This document shows positions 51,736-60,433 of a stretch of 64,000 bases of DNA, in pieces. The notes beneath the pieces were generated by a model, which was not told the DNA's origin, did not search any database, and saw only the letters and a list, made by a program, of their open reading frames with translations. The position numbers were made by a program, and so were the translations under genes. The stretch comes from Streptomyces sp. C10-9-1 (GTDB lineage Bacteria; Actinomycetota; Actinomycetes; Streptomycetales; Streptomycetaceae), in contig NZ_JANHKP010000020.1 of NCBI RefSeq assembly GCF_024497955.1, positions 1 to 64,000 on the forward strand, given 5' to 3'. How positions within the stretch are numbered: position 1 is the stretch's first letter; every line of letters starts with the position of its first letter.

Positions 51736-51856
51736 GGCGGTTCTCCTCGGTCGGCGGAGCGGGACGTCCCCCCGGCACCCGCCCACAGTGCCAGCCCCCC
51801 GGGCCCGGAGGCAGACGGGGCCGCGGTGCCGAGACATTCCTCACGTGCCGCGGGCC

Positions 51857-53203
51857 TCAGCGCACCCCCGCGGCCGCGAGCGCCGCGCGCTGGGCGTGGG
51901 TGGCCCGGGCGGGCCAGACCAGGTAGCAGACGCCGCCCGGTCCGGACAGCGTCCGTCCCCCGGGGCCGCGCCGCCGGGTGCGCAGCCACAGGGACGCCCA
52001 CTCGGAGCGGCGGTAGACGCGCCGGACACCCGCGCCGTTCGGAGCCGCGGGATCGTGGACGACGACGTCGCCCGCGGCGGAGAAGCCGACCACCGTCATC
52101 AGGTGGCCCGCCGTCCCGTAGCCCGCCCCGGTCAGCTCATCCTGCGTGAAGGAGAGGGAGGCGATCACGGGGATGCCCGCCGCGATCAGCCGCTCCAGGT
52201 CCGCCATCGAGCCGAGCCGGGTGACGACGGCGGAGAGGCCCGGGTAGGAGGCCGCGTACGCCGTGTTGAACGCCCAGTTGCCGCAGCCCTGGTACCCGTG
52301 GTCGTAGGTGGCGCGGGCCGCGTGGCAGACCTGCGGGTCGCCGTAGGCGGGGTCCACCCAGGCGAGGTCGCCGGCGTCCGGGCGGCGGCCCCAGTACTCC
52401 ACGACCATCTGCGAGCACGCGGGGCTGCACCACGCCTCGCCGCCGCCGTCGTACTCGGGGTACCGCCCGGTGTGGACGTTCTGCGAGTAGGCGGGCAGCA
52501 CCAGCTCCCCGGCGACGCGGGGCTCCTCGGCGGGCACGCCGAAGCGGTCCGGGACGCAGGAGGCCATGGCCCCGGCCCGCCACACCAGCGGAGTCGCTCC
52601 GGTGCCCGGCCGGCGGTGGAGGGTCAGGCGCAGCCGGAGGGCGGCGAAGCGCGTCCCGGCGGCGGGGTCGTCCACGGCCAGGGTGTCGGTGTGCACCGAG
52701 GCCCGGCCGTCGCCCTGGCCGCCGACGGACGTGCGGCGGACGTCCTCGTCGCCCGAGGCCCAGCAGCCCATGGTGAACCAGGGCGTCCGGGTGCCGTCCC
52801 CGTAGCGCGCGGAGAGTTCGGCGCGAAGCCAGGTCCCGGGCGGGGTGCGGGCGTTCCACGAGGCCACGGCCTCGGTGGCCGGGACGGCCGGACGGTGCCA
52901 GGGGGAGGTCCACACCGCGTACTCCCAGGGCTCGCTCCGCCCGGTGTGCGGGTCGGTGCGCACCGCGGTGCCCAGGGGGGCGCCGATGACCAGGCCGGGG
53001 CGCAGCGAGGGCAGCACGCGGGTGCCCTCCGTCCTGCCGCCGCGCCAGTCGGTGTAGGTGGACCAGAAGCGGTTGCCGACGGCGGGGGGCTCCCCGGCCG
53101 GGGCCCGGCCGGGGCCGGCGGCCGAGGCGCGTGGTACCGCGGCGGCGGTGGCGGCCGCGAGGGCGGCGCCGAGGACGGTTCTGCGCGAGGCGGCTCTGGC
53201 CAT
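51857..53203 (-). CDS. Exported C39-like cysteine peptidase
   Basis: The 448-residue exported protein starts with a twin-arginine-like signal (SRRTVLGAALAAATAAAVPRASA, about 1-28), so it probably passes through Tat. The N-terminal half looks like a beta-sandwich. The C-terminal half is a peptidase_C39_2-type papain-like domain: AWCSPACSQMVVEYWG (catalytic Cys), GIPVIASLSFTQDEL (Gln of the oxyanion hole precedes the helix) and AGHLMTVVGFSAAGDVVVHDP (His and Asp). The target could be wall-linked or extracellular peptides. ATG 53203 was chosen. It is divergent from the kinase-like gene at 53411 across a large inverted repeat. Confidence 0.85.
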   Translation of the reverse strand: MARAASRRTVLGAALAAATAAAVPRASAAGPGRAPAGEPPAVGNRFWSTYTDWRGGRTEGTRVLPSLRPGLVIGAPLGTAVRTDPHTGRSEPWEYAVWTSPWHRPAVPATEAVASWNARTPPGTWLRAELSARYGDGTRTPWFTMGCWASGDEDVRRTSVGGQGDGRASVHTDTLAVDDPAAGTRFAALRLRLTLHRRPGTGATPLVWRAGAMASCVPDRFGVPAEEPRVAGELVLPAYSQNVHTGRYPEYDGGGEAWCSPACSQMVVEYWGRRPDAGDLAWVDPAYGDPQVCHAARATYDHGYQGCGNWAFNTAYAASYPGLSAVVTRLGSMADLERLIAAGIPVIASLSFTQDELTGAGYGTAGHLMTVVGFSAAGDVVVHDPAAPNGAGVRRVYRRSEWASLWLRTRRRGPGGRTLSGPGGVCYLVWPARATHAQRAALAAAGVR

Positions 53204-53231
53204 GAAGGACCCCCAGGTCGGGTGCGCGGTG

Positions 53232-53303
53232 CCGGGGCGTGCCGGGGGGCCGCGCCCGACCCGCCGTGCGGGCGGTCGGGGCCGGTCCCCCGGCACGCCC
53301 CGG
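53232..53303. repeat. Large inverted repeat between divergent genes
   Basis: CCGGGGCGTGCCGGGGG (53232-53248) and its exact 17-base complement (53287-53303) enclose 38 bases that can also form an inner stem (CCCGAC...GTCGGG). The structure lies between divergent genes rather than between gene ends, so it is not obviously a terminator. It could act in DNA supercoiling or in the 5' leader of either message. Confidence 0.5.
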
Positions 53304-53410
53304 GGCCACTATCGCCTCCGGGGCGGGCGGGGCAAAGCACCGCGGGGTGCGTCGCGGCGGGGCGGCCGCCGCGGTCGTCCGTTCCGGGCGCGGCACTACA
53401 GTGGCGCGCC

Positions 53411-54022
53411 ATGGACCTCCTCCGACCGCTCGCCGAGCAGCTCCACGCGCTCGCCCCGTCCTGCGGCCGCTCGCGCCTGGTCGCCGTGGACGGACACGCG
53501 GGCTCGGGCAAGAGCACCTTCGCGGCGCGCCTCGCCGCCGCGGCCGAGGGGCCGGTGCAGGTGCTGCACCTGGACGATCTGGCGACGCACGAGGAGCTGT
53601 TCGACTGGACCGGGCGGATGCTGGAGGAGGTCGTCGAGCCGCTGGCGCAGGGCAGGGCGGCCTGCTTTCACCCGTACGACTGGAATCTGCGCCGCTTCCT
53701 CGCGCCCCGGGTGCTCCCGGCCGCGCCGCTGGTGCTGGTGGAGGGGGTCGGCGCGGGGCGCCGCGCGCTGCGGCCGCACCTGGCGGCACTGCTGTGGATG
53801 GACCGCCCGGCCCAGCGGTCGTGGGCCCGTGGCCGCGGGCGCGACGGGCCGGAACTGGCCGCGTTCTGGGACGGCTGGACGCGGGCGGAGTCGGCGCACT
53901 TCGCGGCGGACCCCTCGCGTCCCTTCGCGGACCTGCTGGTACGGGAGTGCCCGGAGGGCTACCTGTGGCGGAAACCGCCCGGGGGTGCGCCATCCCAGGG
54001 CCCGGAATGTCACCGCGAGTGA
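53411..54022 (+). CDS. Uridine-kinase-like P-loop protein
   Basis: The 203-residue cytoplasmic NTPase has a P-loop VDGHAGSGKST (Gly28-Ser35), an HLDDLATHEELFDWTG segment resembling the nucleoside/phosphate site of uridine kinase, and LVLVEGVGAGRRALRPHLAALLWMDRP with an RSWARGRGRDGPEL lid. The phosphate acceptor is not identified; uridine or a similar small molecule is possible. TACAGT at 53397-53402, eight bases before ATG 53411, could make the message nearly leaderless. It is followed by a 388-base leader region of the AAA+ gene. Confidence 0.85.
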   Translation: MDLLRPLAEQLHALAPSCGRSRLVAVDGHAGSGKSTFAARLAAAAEGPVQVLHLDDLATHEELFDWTGRMLEEVVEPLAQGRAACFHPYDWNLRRFLAPRVLPAAPLVLVEGVGAGRRALRPHLAALLWMDRPAQRSWARGRGRDGPELAAFWDGWTRAESAHFAADPSRPFADLLVRECPEGYLWRKPPGGAPSQGPECHRE

Positions 54023-54083
54023 CCGCATGGATGCCGCATACCGGTCGGTCGGGATTCCGGTCGCACCGAGGCCCGAACTCTGC

Positions 54084-54113
54084 TTGACCGACGGGGCGCG
54101 GAGGTCTTACGTT
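54084..54113 (+). promoter_or_regulatory. Strong promoter upstream of a possible small RNA and the AAA+ gene
   Basis: TTGACC (54084-54089), 18 bases, then TACGTT (54108-54113) is close to the principal-sigma consensus. The start site is expected near 54120, about 60 bases after the kinase stop codon and 290 bases before the AAA+ gene, and it directly precedes two hairpins. Confidence 0.65.
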
Positions 54114-54119
54114 CTCAAT

Positions 54120-54186
54120 GTGCGGCTTCTCGAAGTCGCCGCAGACGCGAAGCCCCCGGTTGTTCCCCCGTGATCGGGGGCTTCGT
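54120..54186 (+). ncRNA. Candidate structured small RNA or attenuator
   Basis: Starting at the predicted promoter, the transcript would fold a first hairpin (GCGGC 54122-54126 with GCCGC 54138-54142 and inner CTTC/GAAG) and then a strong one (CGAAGCCCCCG 54148-54158 with its exact complement 54175-54185), followed by TTCTG. The loop includes a second C-rich arm (CCCCCG) that can pair with the same G-run, giving two exclusive stems. This could be a free RNA of about 70 bases or an attenuator of the downstream TTA-containing gene. It is not a tRNA. Confidence 0.4.
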
Positions 54187-54410
54187 TCTGCCCTGCCGCC
54201 CTCCGCGGATACGCGATCCGGGCGCCTCCATGACCCTGGGTAGTCGCATACGGGCCGCCGACGCGGTCTTATTCCCCTCCCTCAGCGCGGGTACGATGCA
54301 CCCCGGTGGGCTCAATTCCCGTCCGTGCCGTGCCTGTTGGCCGCCCCGCCGGTGGGCGCCCCGGCGCGGGAGACGGGTGCACGGTGTGCGGGGGGATGGT
54401 GGAGAACCCT

Positions 54411-56297
54411 ATGGACGAGGGCGCGCGGAGCGCACGCACTCCTGCCGAACTGGCCTGGCTGCGGGGCGTGGACGCCTGCACCATGGGCGCCTACCCGCAG
54501 GCCGAGGAGGAGTTCCGGGCCGCGGTCCGGCTCGACCCCGGCATGGCGGACGCCTGGCTGGGACTGCACGCCCTCCGCGTCGACACCGCGACGGCCCTGC
54601 TCCACATGCACCGCCACCGCGAGCGCTTCGGCGAGCAGCGCACCCGCCACCACCGCACCCTCAACTCCTGGTACTGGCTCGGCTGGTGGGTCCAACCCGT
54701 GCTGGAGAGCCCGCGCGACCTGCTGCTCGCGCACGCCTCCCACTGGCTCGACGGCCGCCACATCGCCGAGCTGGACCGGGCACTCGCCGGGCTCCCGCCG
54801 GTCGACGCGGACCCCCACGTCCGCTTCCTGCACGCCTGCCGGTCGTACCTGGTCAAGGACTGGGAGCAGCTGGTCCGCCACACCGAGCCCCTGGTCGACG
54901 ATCCGCTGCTGGGGATCGAGGCGGGACTCTTCGGCGGCATGGCGCGGGTGCGGCTGGAGATGTACGGCCAGGCGGAGCCCATCCTGGCCTCCGCCCTGAT
55001 GCGCTGCCGCAGCGAGCAGCCCCAGCGCAAGGAGCTGCGCTACTGGCTCGCACGTGCCCGGGAGGGCACGGGGCGCAGCGCCGCGGCCCTCCCCCTGTAC
55101 CGGGCCGTGCACCGGGTCGACCCGTCCTTCATGGACACCTCGGCGAGGCTCGCGGCCATCGCCGCGTACGACGGCTTCGACGGGATCGACGCCTACGACG
55201 AGGCCACGGACCTCGCCGCCGTCTCGCTGGCCGGGTACGAGGCGGACGCCGACCGGCGGCCCGGGAGCGAGGCACCCGCGCCCGCGGACCGGCTCGGGGC
55301 GGAGCCGCCCGGCCAGGTCCCGGCACCCCCGGCCGCGGCGGGCGACCCGTTACGGCGCCGGTCGGCCACGGCACGGGCGGCGGCACCCCGGTTCCCCTCG
55401 GGGCCGACGGACTCCGCCCTGCTGGCGCGGGCACTCGGCGAACTGGAGCGCATGGTCGGGATGGAGCCCGTCAAGCGGCAGGTGAAGGCCCTGTCCGCCC
55501 AGCTGGAGATGGCCCGCCTTCGGGCGGGGCAGGGGCTGCCCGTCCAACCGCCCAAGCGCCACTTCGTCTTCTCGGGCCCCTCGGGGACGGGCAAGACGAC
55601 CGTCGCCCGCATCCTCGGCCGGGTCTTCTACGCCCTGGGGCTGCTCGGCGGCGACCACCTCGTGGAGGCCCAGCGCTCCGACCTGGTCGGGGAGTTCCTC
55701 GGGCAGACGGCGGTCAAGGCCAACGAGCTGATCGACTCGGCGCTCGGCGGGGTGCTCTTCGTCGACGAGGCGTACAGCCTGTCGAACTCGGGCTACAGCA
55801 AGGGCGACGCCTACGGGGACGAGGCGCTGCAGGTGCTGCTCAAGCGGGCCGAGGACAACCGCGACCACCTGGTGGTCATCCTGGCCGGATACCCGGAGGG
55901 CATGGACCGGCTGCTGGGCGCCAACCCGGGGCTGTCCTCCCGCTTCACCACCCGGGTGGACTTCCCCTCCTACCGGCCCCTGGAGCTCACCGCGATCGGC
56001 TCCGTGCTGGCGGCCGAGAACGACGACGTCTGGGACGAGGAGGCCCGCGAGGAACTGCTCTCCATCAGCGGCCATGTCGTGGGGCAGGGCTGGATCGACG
56101 AGCTGGGCAACGGGCGCTTCCTGCGCACCCTGTACGAGAAGAGCTGCGCCTACCGGGACCTGCGCCTGTCCCAGTACCCGGGCACCCCGGGGCGCGAGGA
56201 CCTGTCGACCCTGCGGCTGCCGGACCTGATGCAGGCGTACGGCGAGGTGCTCTCCGGCCGGGGGCCGGCGGGGCCCGGCCCGGACCCGCAGGGCTGA
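54411..56297 (+). CDS. EccA/CbxX-type AAA+ ATPase with N-terminal repeats, TTA-containing
   Basis: The 628-residue protein has an N-terminal TPR-like helical half (about 1-270: CTMGAYPQAEEEFRAAVRLDPGMADAWLGL), a disordered linker, and a C-terminal AAA+ domain with GPSGTGKT (389-396), Walker B LFVDEAYSLSNSG, sensor-1 LVVILAGYPEGMDRLL and sensor-2 area NGRFLRTLYEKS. CbxX/EccA proteins remodel client proteins; EccA acts in type VII secretion, but no other ESX genes are here. Codon 314 (55350-55352) is TTA, the only one I found in a gene in this window, suggesting dependence on bldA tRNA. ATG 54411 has GGTGGAG upstream; ATG 54396 is an alternative. Confidence 0.88.
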   Translation: MDEGARSARTPAELAWLRGVDACTMGAYPQAEEEFRAAVRLDPGMADAWLGLHALRVDTATALLHMHRHRERFGEQRTRHHRTLNSWYWLGWWVQPVLESPRDLLLAHASHWLDGRHIAELDRALAGLPPVDADPHVRFLHACRSYLVKDWEQLVRHTEPLVDDPLLGIEAGLFGGMARVRLEMYGQAEPILASALMRCRSEQPQRKELRYWLARAREGTGRSAAALPLYRAVHRVDPSFMDTSARLAAIAAYDGFDGIDAYDEATDLAAVSLAGYEADADRRPGSEAPAPADRLGAEPPGQVPAPPAAAGDPLRRRSATARAAAPRFPSGPTDSALLARALGELERMVGMEPVKRQVKALSAQLEMARLRAGQGLPVQPPKRHFVFSGPSGTGKTTVARILGRVFYALGLLGGDHLVEAQRSDLVGEFLGQTAVKANELIDSALGGVLFVDEAYSLSNSGYSKGDAYGDEALQVLLKRAEDNRDHLVVILAGYPEGMDRLLGANPGLSSRFTTRVDFPSYRPLELTAIGSVLAAENDDVWDEEAREELLSISGHVVGQGWIDELGNGRFLRTLYEKSCAYRDLRLSQYPGTPGREDLSTLRLPDLMQAYGEVLSGRGPAGPGPDPQG

Positions 56298-56317
56298 CCG
56301 GCCGGGACCGCACCGGG

Positions 56318-56348
56318 CCCGGCCGCACCGGTGCCCCGGGCGGCCGGG
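56318..56348. terminator. Hairpin between the AAA+ gene and the CNNM pair
   Basis: CCCGGCCG (56318-56325) pairs perfectly with CGGCCGGG (56341-56348), with a 15-base loop that contains the small palindrome CACCGGTG. It lies between converging genes (ends 56297 and 56356). Confidence 0.6.
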
Positions 56349-56355
56349 CGGGGGC

Positions 56356-57456
56356 TCAGGCCACCAGGGCCGAGGAGGGCTCCGCCGGGGAGGCCGGGCC
56401 GCCCTGTGCCGTGCGCGGCACGGCGATCCGGTGGGCCGGGTCGCGCACCTCCCCGACGAGCGTCTCCAGCACGTCCTCCAGAGCGACGACACCGAGCACC
56501 CGGCCGGAGGCGTCGGCGACCTGCGCCAGGTGCGTGGCGGCCCGGCGCATCGCGGTGAGGGCGTCGTCCAGGGGCAGTTCGGCGTGCAGCGTCGCCATCG
56601 GCCGCCAGGTCCGCGCGGGAACGGCCCGCTCGTCCTCCTCCAGGTCCAGCACGTCCTTGACGTGGAGGAACCCCAGAAAGGGCCCGGTGCCGCCGGAGCA
56701 GACCGGGAAGCGGGAGTAGCCGGTGCGGACGGTCAGCTCCTCCACCTGCCGGGGGGTGACCGACGGAGGAACGGTCACCAGCGCGCCGCGCGGGACGAGC
56801 ACCTCGCTCACCGGGCGGCTGCCGAGCACCAGCGCGTCCCCCAGGCGCTCCTGCTCCGCGGGGTCCAGCAGACCGGCCCGGCCGGCGTCCCGGACCAGGC
56901 GCCCCAGCTGGTCGCTGGTGAAGACCGCGTCGAGTTCGTCCTTGGGCTCGACGCGGAAGGCCCGCAGCACGAGCGCGGCCACCGCCCCGAGGGCCGCCGT
57001 GACGGGTCGGCACAGGCGGGCGAAGCCGACCAGGGCGGGGGCCAGCCAGAGCGCCGTGCGCTCGGGCGCGGACATCGCCAGGTTCTTGGGCAGCATCTCC
57101 CCGACCACCAGGTGGAGGAAGACCACCGCCGCCAGGGCGATGGCGTAGCCCAGGGGGTGGACCAGCCCTTCCGGGACCCGGGCCCAGTGGAACACCGGCT
57201 CCAGCAGGCGGGCCACGGTGGGTTCGGCGACCGCGCCGAGGGTCAGGGAGCAGACCGTGATGCCGAACTGGGCGGCCGCCATCATCTGCGGCAGGTTCTC
57301 CAGCCCGTGCACGACGCGCCGTGCCCGGGCGGACCCCTGCGCGGCGAGTGGTTCGATCTGGCTGCGCCGTACCGAGACCAGGGCGAACTCGGCACCCACG
57401 AAGAAGCCGTTGGCGACGACCAGCAGCAGCGCGAGCACCAGGTGCAGAGCGCTCAT
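56356..57456 (-). CDS. CNNM/CorC-type membrane protein with CBS domains (second of pair)
   Basis: The 366-residue protein has a DUF21 transmembrane domain of about four helices (1-150: LHLVLALLLVVANGFFVGAEFALVSVRR, AQFGITVCSLTLGAVAEPTVARLLEP and FLHLVVGEMLPKNLA), then a pair of CBS domains (about 185-340: SEVLVPRGALVTVPPSVTPRQVEELTVRTGYSRFPVC and VLGVVALEDVLETLVGEVRD). Such proteins take part in Mg/Co efflux. It lacks the C-terminal CorC_HlyC domain, unlike its partner. ATG 57456 overlaps the stop of the larger paralogue, so the two are likely translated together and may form a heterodimer. Confidence 0.92.
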   Translation of the reverse strand: MSALHLVLALLLVVANGFFVGAEFALVSVRRSQIEPLAAQGSARARRVVHGLENLPQMMAAAQFGITVCSLTLGAVAEPTVARLLEPVFHWARVPEGLVHPLGYAIALAAVVFLHLVVGEMLPKNLAMSAPERTALWLAPALVGFARLCRPVTAALGAVAALVLRAFRVEPKDELDAVFTSDQLGRLVRDAGRAGLLDPAEQERLGDALVLGSRPVSEVLVPRGALVTVPPSVTPRQVEELTVRTGYSRFPVCSGGTGPFLGFLHVKDVLDLEEDERAVPARTWRPMATLHAELPLDDALTAMRRAATHLAQVADASGRVLGVVALEDVLETLVGEVRDPAHRIAVPRTAQGGPASPAEPSSALVA

Positions 57457-58802
57457 CGGACGGCCTCCACCAGTGCGGGGCCGACGGCGGCGGGCCGGGT
57501 GCGCACCAGGTGCACCCGCTCCGCGCGGTGGCGGTCGACGCGGCGCACCGTGAGGTGCCAGCCGGGCAGCTCGGCGCTGTCGCCGACCGCGGGGATGCGG
57601 CCCAGCAGGTCGGCGGCGAGCCCGGCGACGGTCTCGTAGGGGCCTTCGGGGACCTCGATCCCGGCGGCGCGCAGGGCGGCGACACGGCAGCTTCCGGCGG
57701 CGTGCCAGGCGGGGCTGCCGTCCTCGGGCGGGGCGGGGGCCAGCTCGGGCCGGCCCCGGTCCTCGGCGTCGTGCTCGTCGCGGACCTCGCCCACCAGCTC
57801 CTCGACGATGTCCTCCAGGGTGACCACGCCCGCGGTGCCGCCGTACTCGTCGACGACGACCGCCATCGGCTGCTCCTTGCGCAGCCGCTCCAGCAGCAGC
57901 TGCACGGGCAGGGTCCCCGGGACGCGCAGCGCGGGCGCGGCGATCCGGGCGACGCTCACCCGCGGCCGTTCGTCGGCACGCACGGCGAGGGCGTCCTTGA
58001 GGTGGACCGCGCCCACCACCTCGTCGATGCCGGCCCGGTACACGGGGAAGCGCGAACAGCCGGTGGCGCGCGTCAGGTTGAGCACGTCGGCGGCGGTGGC
58101 GTCCTCGTGGAGGGCGTTGACGCGCACCCGGGGGGTCATCAGGTGCTGGGCGGTGAGGTGCCCGAGGGACAGGGTCCGGACGAACAGCTCCGCGGTGTCC
58201 TGTTCCAGGGCTCCCGCCCGGGCCGAGTGGAAGGCCAGCGACCTGAGCTCCGCCGGGGTGCGGGCGGAGGCCAGCTCCGCCGCGGGCTCCACGCCCATCA
58301 GCCGCAGGGCGCGGTTGGCGGTCGCGTTGAGCAGCGCGATGACCGGGCGGAACAGCGCGGAGAAGCGGGTCTGCGGACCGGCGACGAAGCGGGCCACCTC
58401 CAGGGGGCGGGAGACCGCCCAGTTCTTCGGCACCAGCTCGCCGACCACCATCTGGACGGCGGAGGCCAGCAGCATGCCGACGACCACGGCCGCGGTGGAC
58501 ACGGCTCCCGGGGGAAGACCGGTCGCGGCGAGCGGGGCGCCCAGCAGCCGGGCGAGCGCCGGCTCGGCGAGCATGCCGACCACCAGGGAGGTCAGGGTGA
58601 TGCCGAGCTGGGTGCCGGACAGCTGGAAGGAGAGTTCGCGCAGTGCGTCGACGACGCGGGCGGCACGCGGGTCACCCGCGTCGGCGGCGCGTTCGGCGTC
58701 CGGGCGCTGGACGGTGACCAGGCCGAACTCCGCGGCCACGAAGAAGCCGTTGGCGAGGACGAGGACGAAGGCTGCGGCGAGCAGCGAGAGGGCGATGATC
58801 AT
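57453..58802 (-). CDS. CNNM/CorC-type membrane protein with CBS and CorC_HlyC domains (first of pair)
   Basis: The 449-residue protein has the DUF21 membrane domain (LLAAAFVLVLANGFFVAAEFGLVTVQRP, VVGELVPKNWAVSRP), two CBS motifs (TAQHLMTPRVRVNALHEDATAADVLNLTRATGCSRFPVYR and MAVVVDEYGGTAGVVTLEDIVEELVGEVRDEHD), and the C-terminal CorC_HlyC transporter-associated domain (about 365-445). Magnesium/cobalt export is the likely role. It starts upstream of the shorter paralogue and overlaps it by four bases. The 250-base gap to the PH-domain gene end (58803-59052) holds its promoter region; no other gene is seen. Confidence 0.93.
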   Translation of the reverse strand: MIIALSLLAAAFVLVLANGFFVAAEFGLVTVQRPDAERAADAGDPRAARVVDALRELSFQLSGTQLGITLTSLVVGMLAEPALARLLGAPLAATGLPPGAVSTAAVVVGMLLASAVQMVVGELVPKNWAVSRPLEVARFVAGPQTRFSALFRPVIALLNATANRALRLMGVEPAAELASARTPAELRSLAFHSARAGALEQDTAELFVRTLSLGHLTAQHLMTPRVRVNALHEDATAADVLNLTRATGCSRFPVYRAGIDEVVGAVHLKDALAVRADERPRVSVARIAAPALRVPGTLPVQLLLERLRKEQPMAVVVDEYGGTAGVVTLEDIVEELVGEVRDEHDAEDRGRPELAPAPPEDGSPAWHAAGSCRVAALRAAGIEVPEGPYETVAGLAADLLGRIPAVGDSAELPGWHLTVRRVDRHRAERVHLVRTRPAAVGPALVEAVR

Positions 58803-59052
58803 GCCGCCGCCTCGTGGGAGGGGGCGGCGCAGGTACTACCGGACGATCCGTCCATTGCCGGAGGGAGTCACTCCTCGGGTAGCAGGGGGGACCCCGCCGG
58901 CGCCGGGGCGGCGTGGGGTGCGGGGCGGGGCGCACCGGGCGCCGCCGCGCACCAGACTAACGGGGGGCGGCCGCGAAGGCGCCGGATCGTGCGCGCCCGG
59001 GTGGCCGCCGTCCGGGGGCGGGCGGCGGTCCGCGGCGGACCGCCGCCTCCCG

Positions 59053-59511
59053 TCAGCCGCCCTGCTCGGCGCCCGTTCCCCTGCTCTCGGCGAGAGCGCG
59101 CAGCGCGCGGGCGTCGGCGATGGCCTGCGCCTTGGCGATGCCGGGCTGGATGCCCAGCGCGGGCAGGCTGGTGCCGTCGCTGAGGTCGAGGAACACCCAG
59201 GGGTCGCCGGGGCGCAGGTTCACCCTCAGGATCTCGGCCCAGGCGAGCCGGCGCGTACGGGTGAGGTTGACGACCGTCACACCGGTCTCGTCGGCCACCA
59301 CCTTGGGGCGGCTGAGCAGGGCCAGGACGCCGAAGAACAGCAGGGCGACGAAGACGAAGCTGGTCCGCTCGGCGGCGCTGAGCCGGTCGAGCAGGAGCGT
59401 GACGGCGATGATCACGGCGGACATCGCCGCGCCCACGGTCAGCAGCACGATCCTGGTCCGGGTGGGCCGGAAGGTGACGGGGAGCGCGGGCGGCGGTGCG
59501 GAGTGGTTCAC
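59053..59511 (-). CDS. PH-domain-like membrane protein, end of the rib-his operon
   Basis: The 152-residue protein has two membrane helices (about 22-70: TRIVLLTVGAAMSAVIIAVTLLLD and TSFVFVALLFFGVLALLS) and then a bacterial PH-like domain (VVADETGVTVVNLTRTRRLAWAEILRVNLRPGDPWVFLDLSDGTSLPALGIQPG). PH-like proteins of this type bind membrane or partner proteins; the function is unknown. GTG 59511 lies 17 bases past the hisG stop codon, so it is probably the last gene of the rib-his unit. Confidence 0.78.
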   Translation of the reverse strand: MNHSAPPPALPVTFRPTRTRIVLLTVGAAMSAVIIAVTLLLDRLSAAERTSFVFVALLFFGVLALLSRPKVVADETGVTVVNLTRTRRLAWAEILRVNLRPGDPWVFLDLSDGTSLPALGIQPGIAKAQAIADARALRALAESRGTGAEQGG

Positions 59512-59528
59512 GGGGCGGTCCCTCGGCC

Positions 59529-60377
59529 TCAGAGGCGGCAGGCGTGGATCGCCGTGGTCAGGATGGCGCGGGCGCCCAGGGCGTAGAGGTCGTCCATGAT
59601 CCGCTGCGCCTCCTTGGCGGCGACCATGGAGCGGACGGCCACCCAACCCTCGTGGTGCAGGGGGGAGATGGTCGGCGACTCCAGGCCGGGGGTGAGGGCG
59701 ACGGCCTGCTCCAGGTTCTCCACCCGGCAGTCGTAGTCCATCATCACGTAGCTGCGGGCCACCAGGACGCCCTGCAGGCGGCGGAGGAACTGCTGGACGC
59801 GGGCGTGCTCGGGGTCGGCCCCGGTACGCCGGATGACGACCGCCTCGGAGGTCATGATGGGCTCGCCGATGACCTCCAGCCCGGCGTTGCGCAGGCTGGT
59901 CCCGGTCTCCACGACGTCGGCGATGACCTGCGCCACGCCCAGCTCGATCGCGGTCTCCACGGCGCCGTCGAGGTGGACGACGGAGGCGCCGATTCCGTTG
60001 TCGGCCAGGTGCTTGGCGACGATGCCCTCGTAGGAGGTGGCCACGGTCATCCCGCCGAAGTCCTCCACGCCCTTCGCGGTGCCGGGCTTGGTGGCGTAGC
60101 GGAAGGTGGAGCGGGCGAAGCCGAGCTGGAGGATCTCCTCGGCGTCCGCCCCGGAGTCGAGCAGCAGGTCGCGGCCGGTGATGCCGATGTCGAGGCGCCC
60201 GGAGCTCACGTAGATCGCGATGTCCCGGGGGCGCAGGTAGAAGAACTCGACCTCGTTCTCGGGGTCGACGAGGACGAGCTCCTTGGACTCCTTGCGCTGC
60301 TGGTAGCCGGCCTCATGGAGCATCGCCGACGCAGGTCCGGACAGTGAACCCTTGTTGGGTACGGCGATGCGCAGCAT
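59529..60377 (-). CDS. hisG: ATP phosphoribosyltransferase
   Basis: This 282-residue long-form HisG catalyses the first step of histidine synthesis: PRPP plus ATP gives phosphoribosyl-ATP. Features are the N-terminal RIAVPNKGSLSGPA, FYLRPRDIAIYVSSGRLDIGITGRDLL, the PRPP-binding segment near VIADVVETGTSLRNAGL, and a C-terminal regulatory ACT-like domain (about 210-282: TPGLESPTISPLHHEGWVAVRSMV) that allows feedback inhibition by histidine without HisZ. ATG 60377 was chosen. It lies 56 bases downstream of hisE. Confidence 0.97.
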   Translation of the reverse strand: MLRIAVPNKGSLSGPASAMLHEAGYQQRKESKELVLVDPENEVEFFYLRPRDIAIYVSSGRLDIGITGRDLLLDSGADAEEILQLGFARSTFRYATKPGTAKGVEDFGGMTVATSYEGIVAKHLADNGIGASVVHLDGAVETAIELGVAQVIADVVETGTSLRNAGLEVIGEPIMTSEAVVIRRTGADPEHARVQQFLRRLQGVLVARSYVMMDYDCRVENLEQAVALTPGLESPTISPLHHEGWVAVRSMVAAKEAQRIMDDLYALGARAILTTAIHACRL

Positions 60378-60433
60378 GAGGCGGGCTTCCTTCGTTCTCG
60401 TGTGGGGCGGTGGTGCGTGCGGGGGCGGGCGGC

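Noticed and set aside
54300..54345. T-arm-like sequence GGGCTCAATTCCCGTCC resembling a tRNA 3' half
   Set aside because: No acceptor stem, anticodon arm or D arm can be folded around it.
54411..56297. Type VII secretion locus
   Set aside because: The EccA-like ATPase stands alone; no EccB/C/D, WXG100 or mycosin genes are found nearby.
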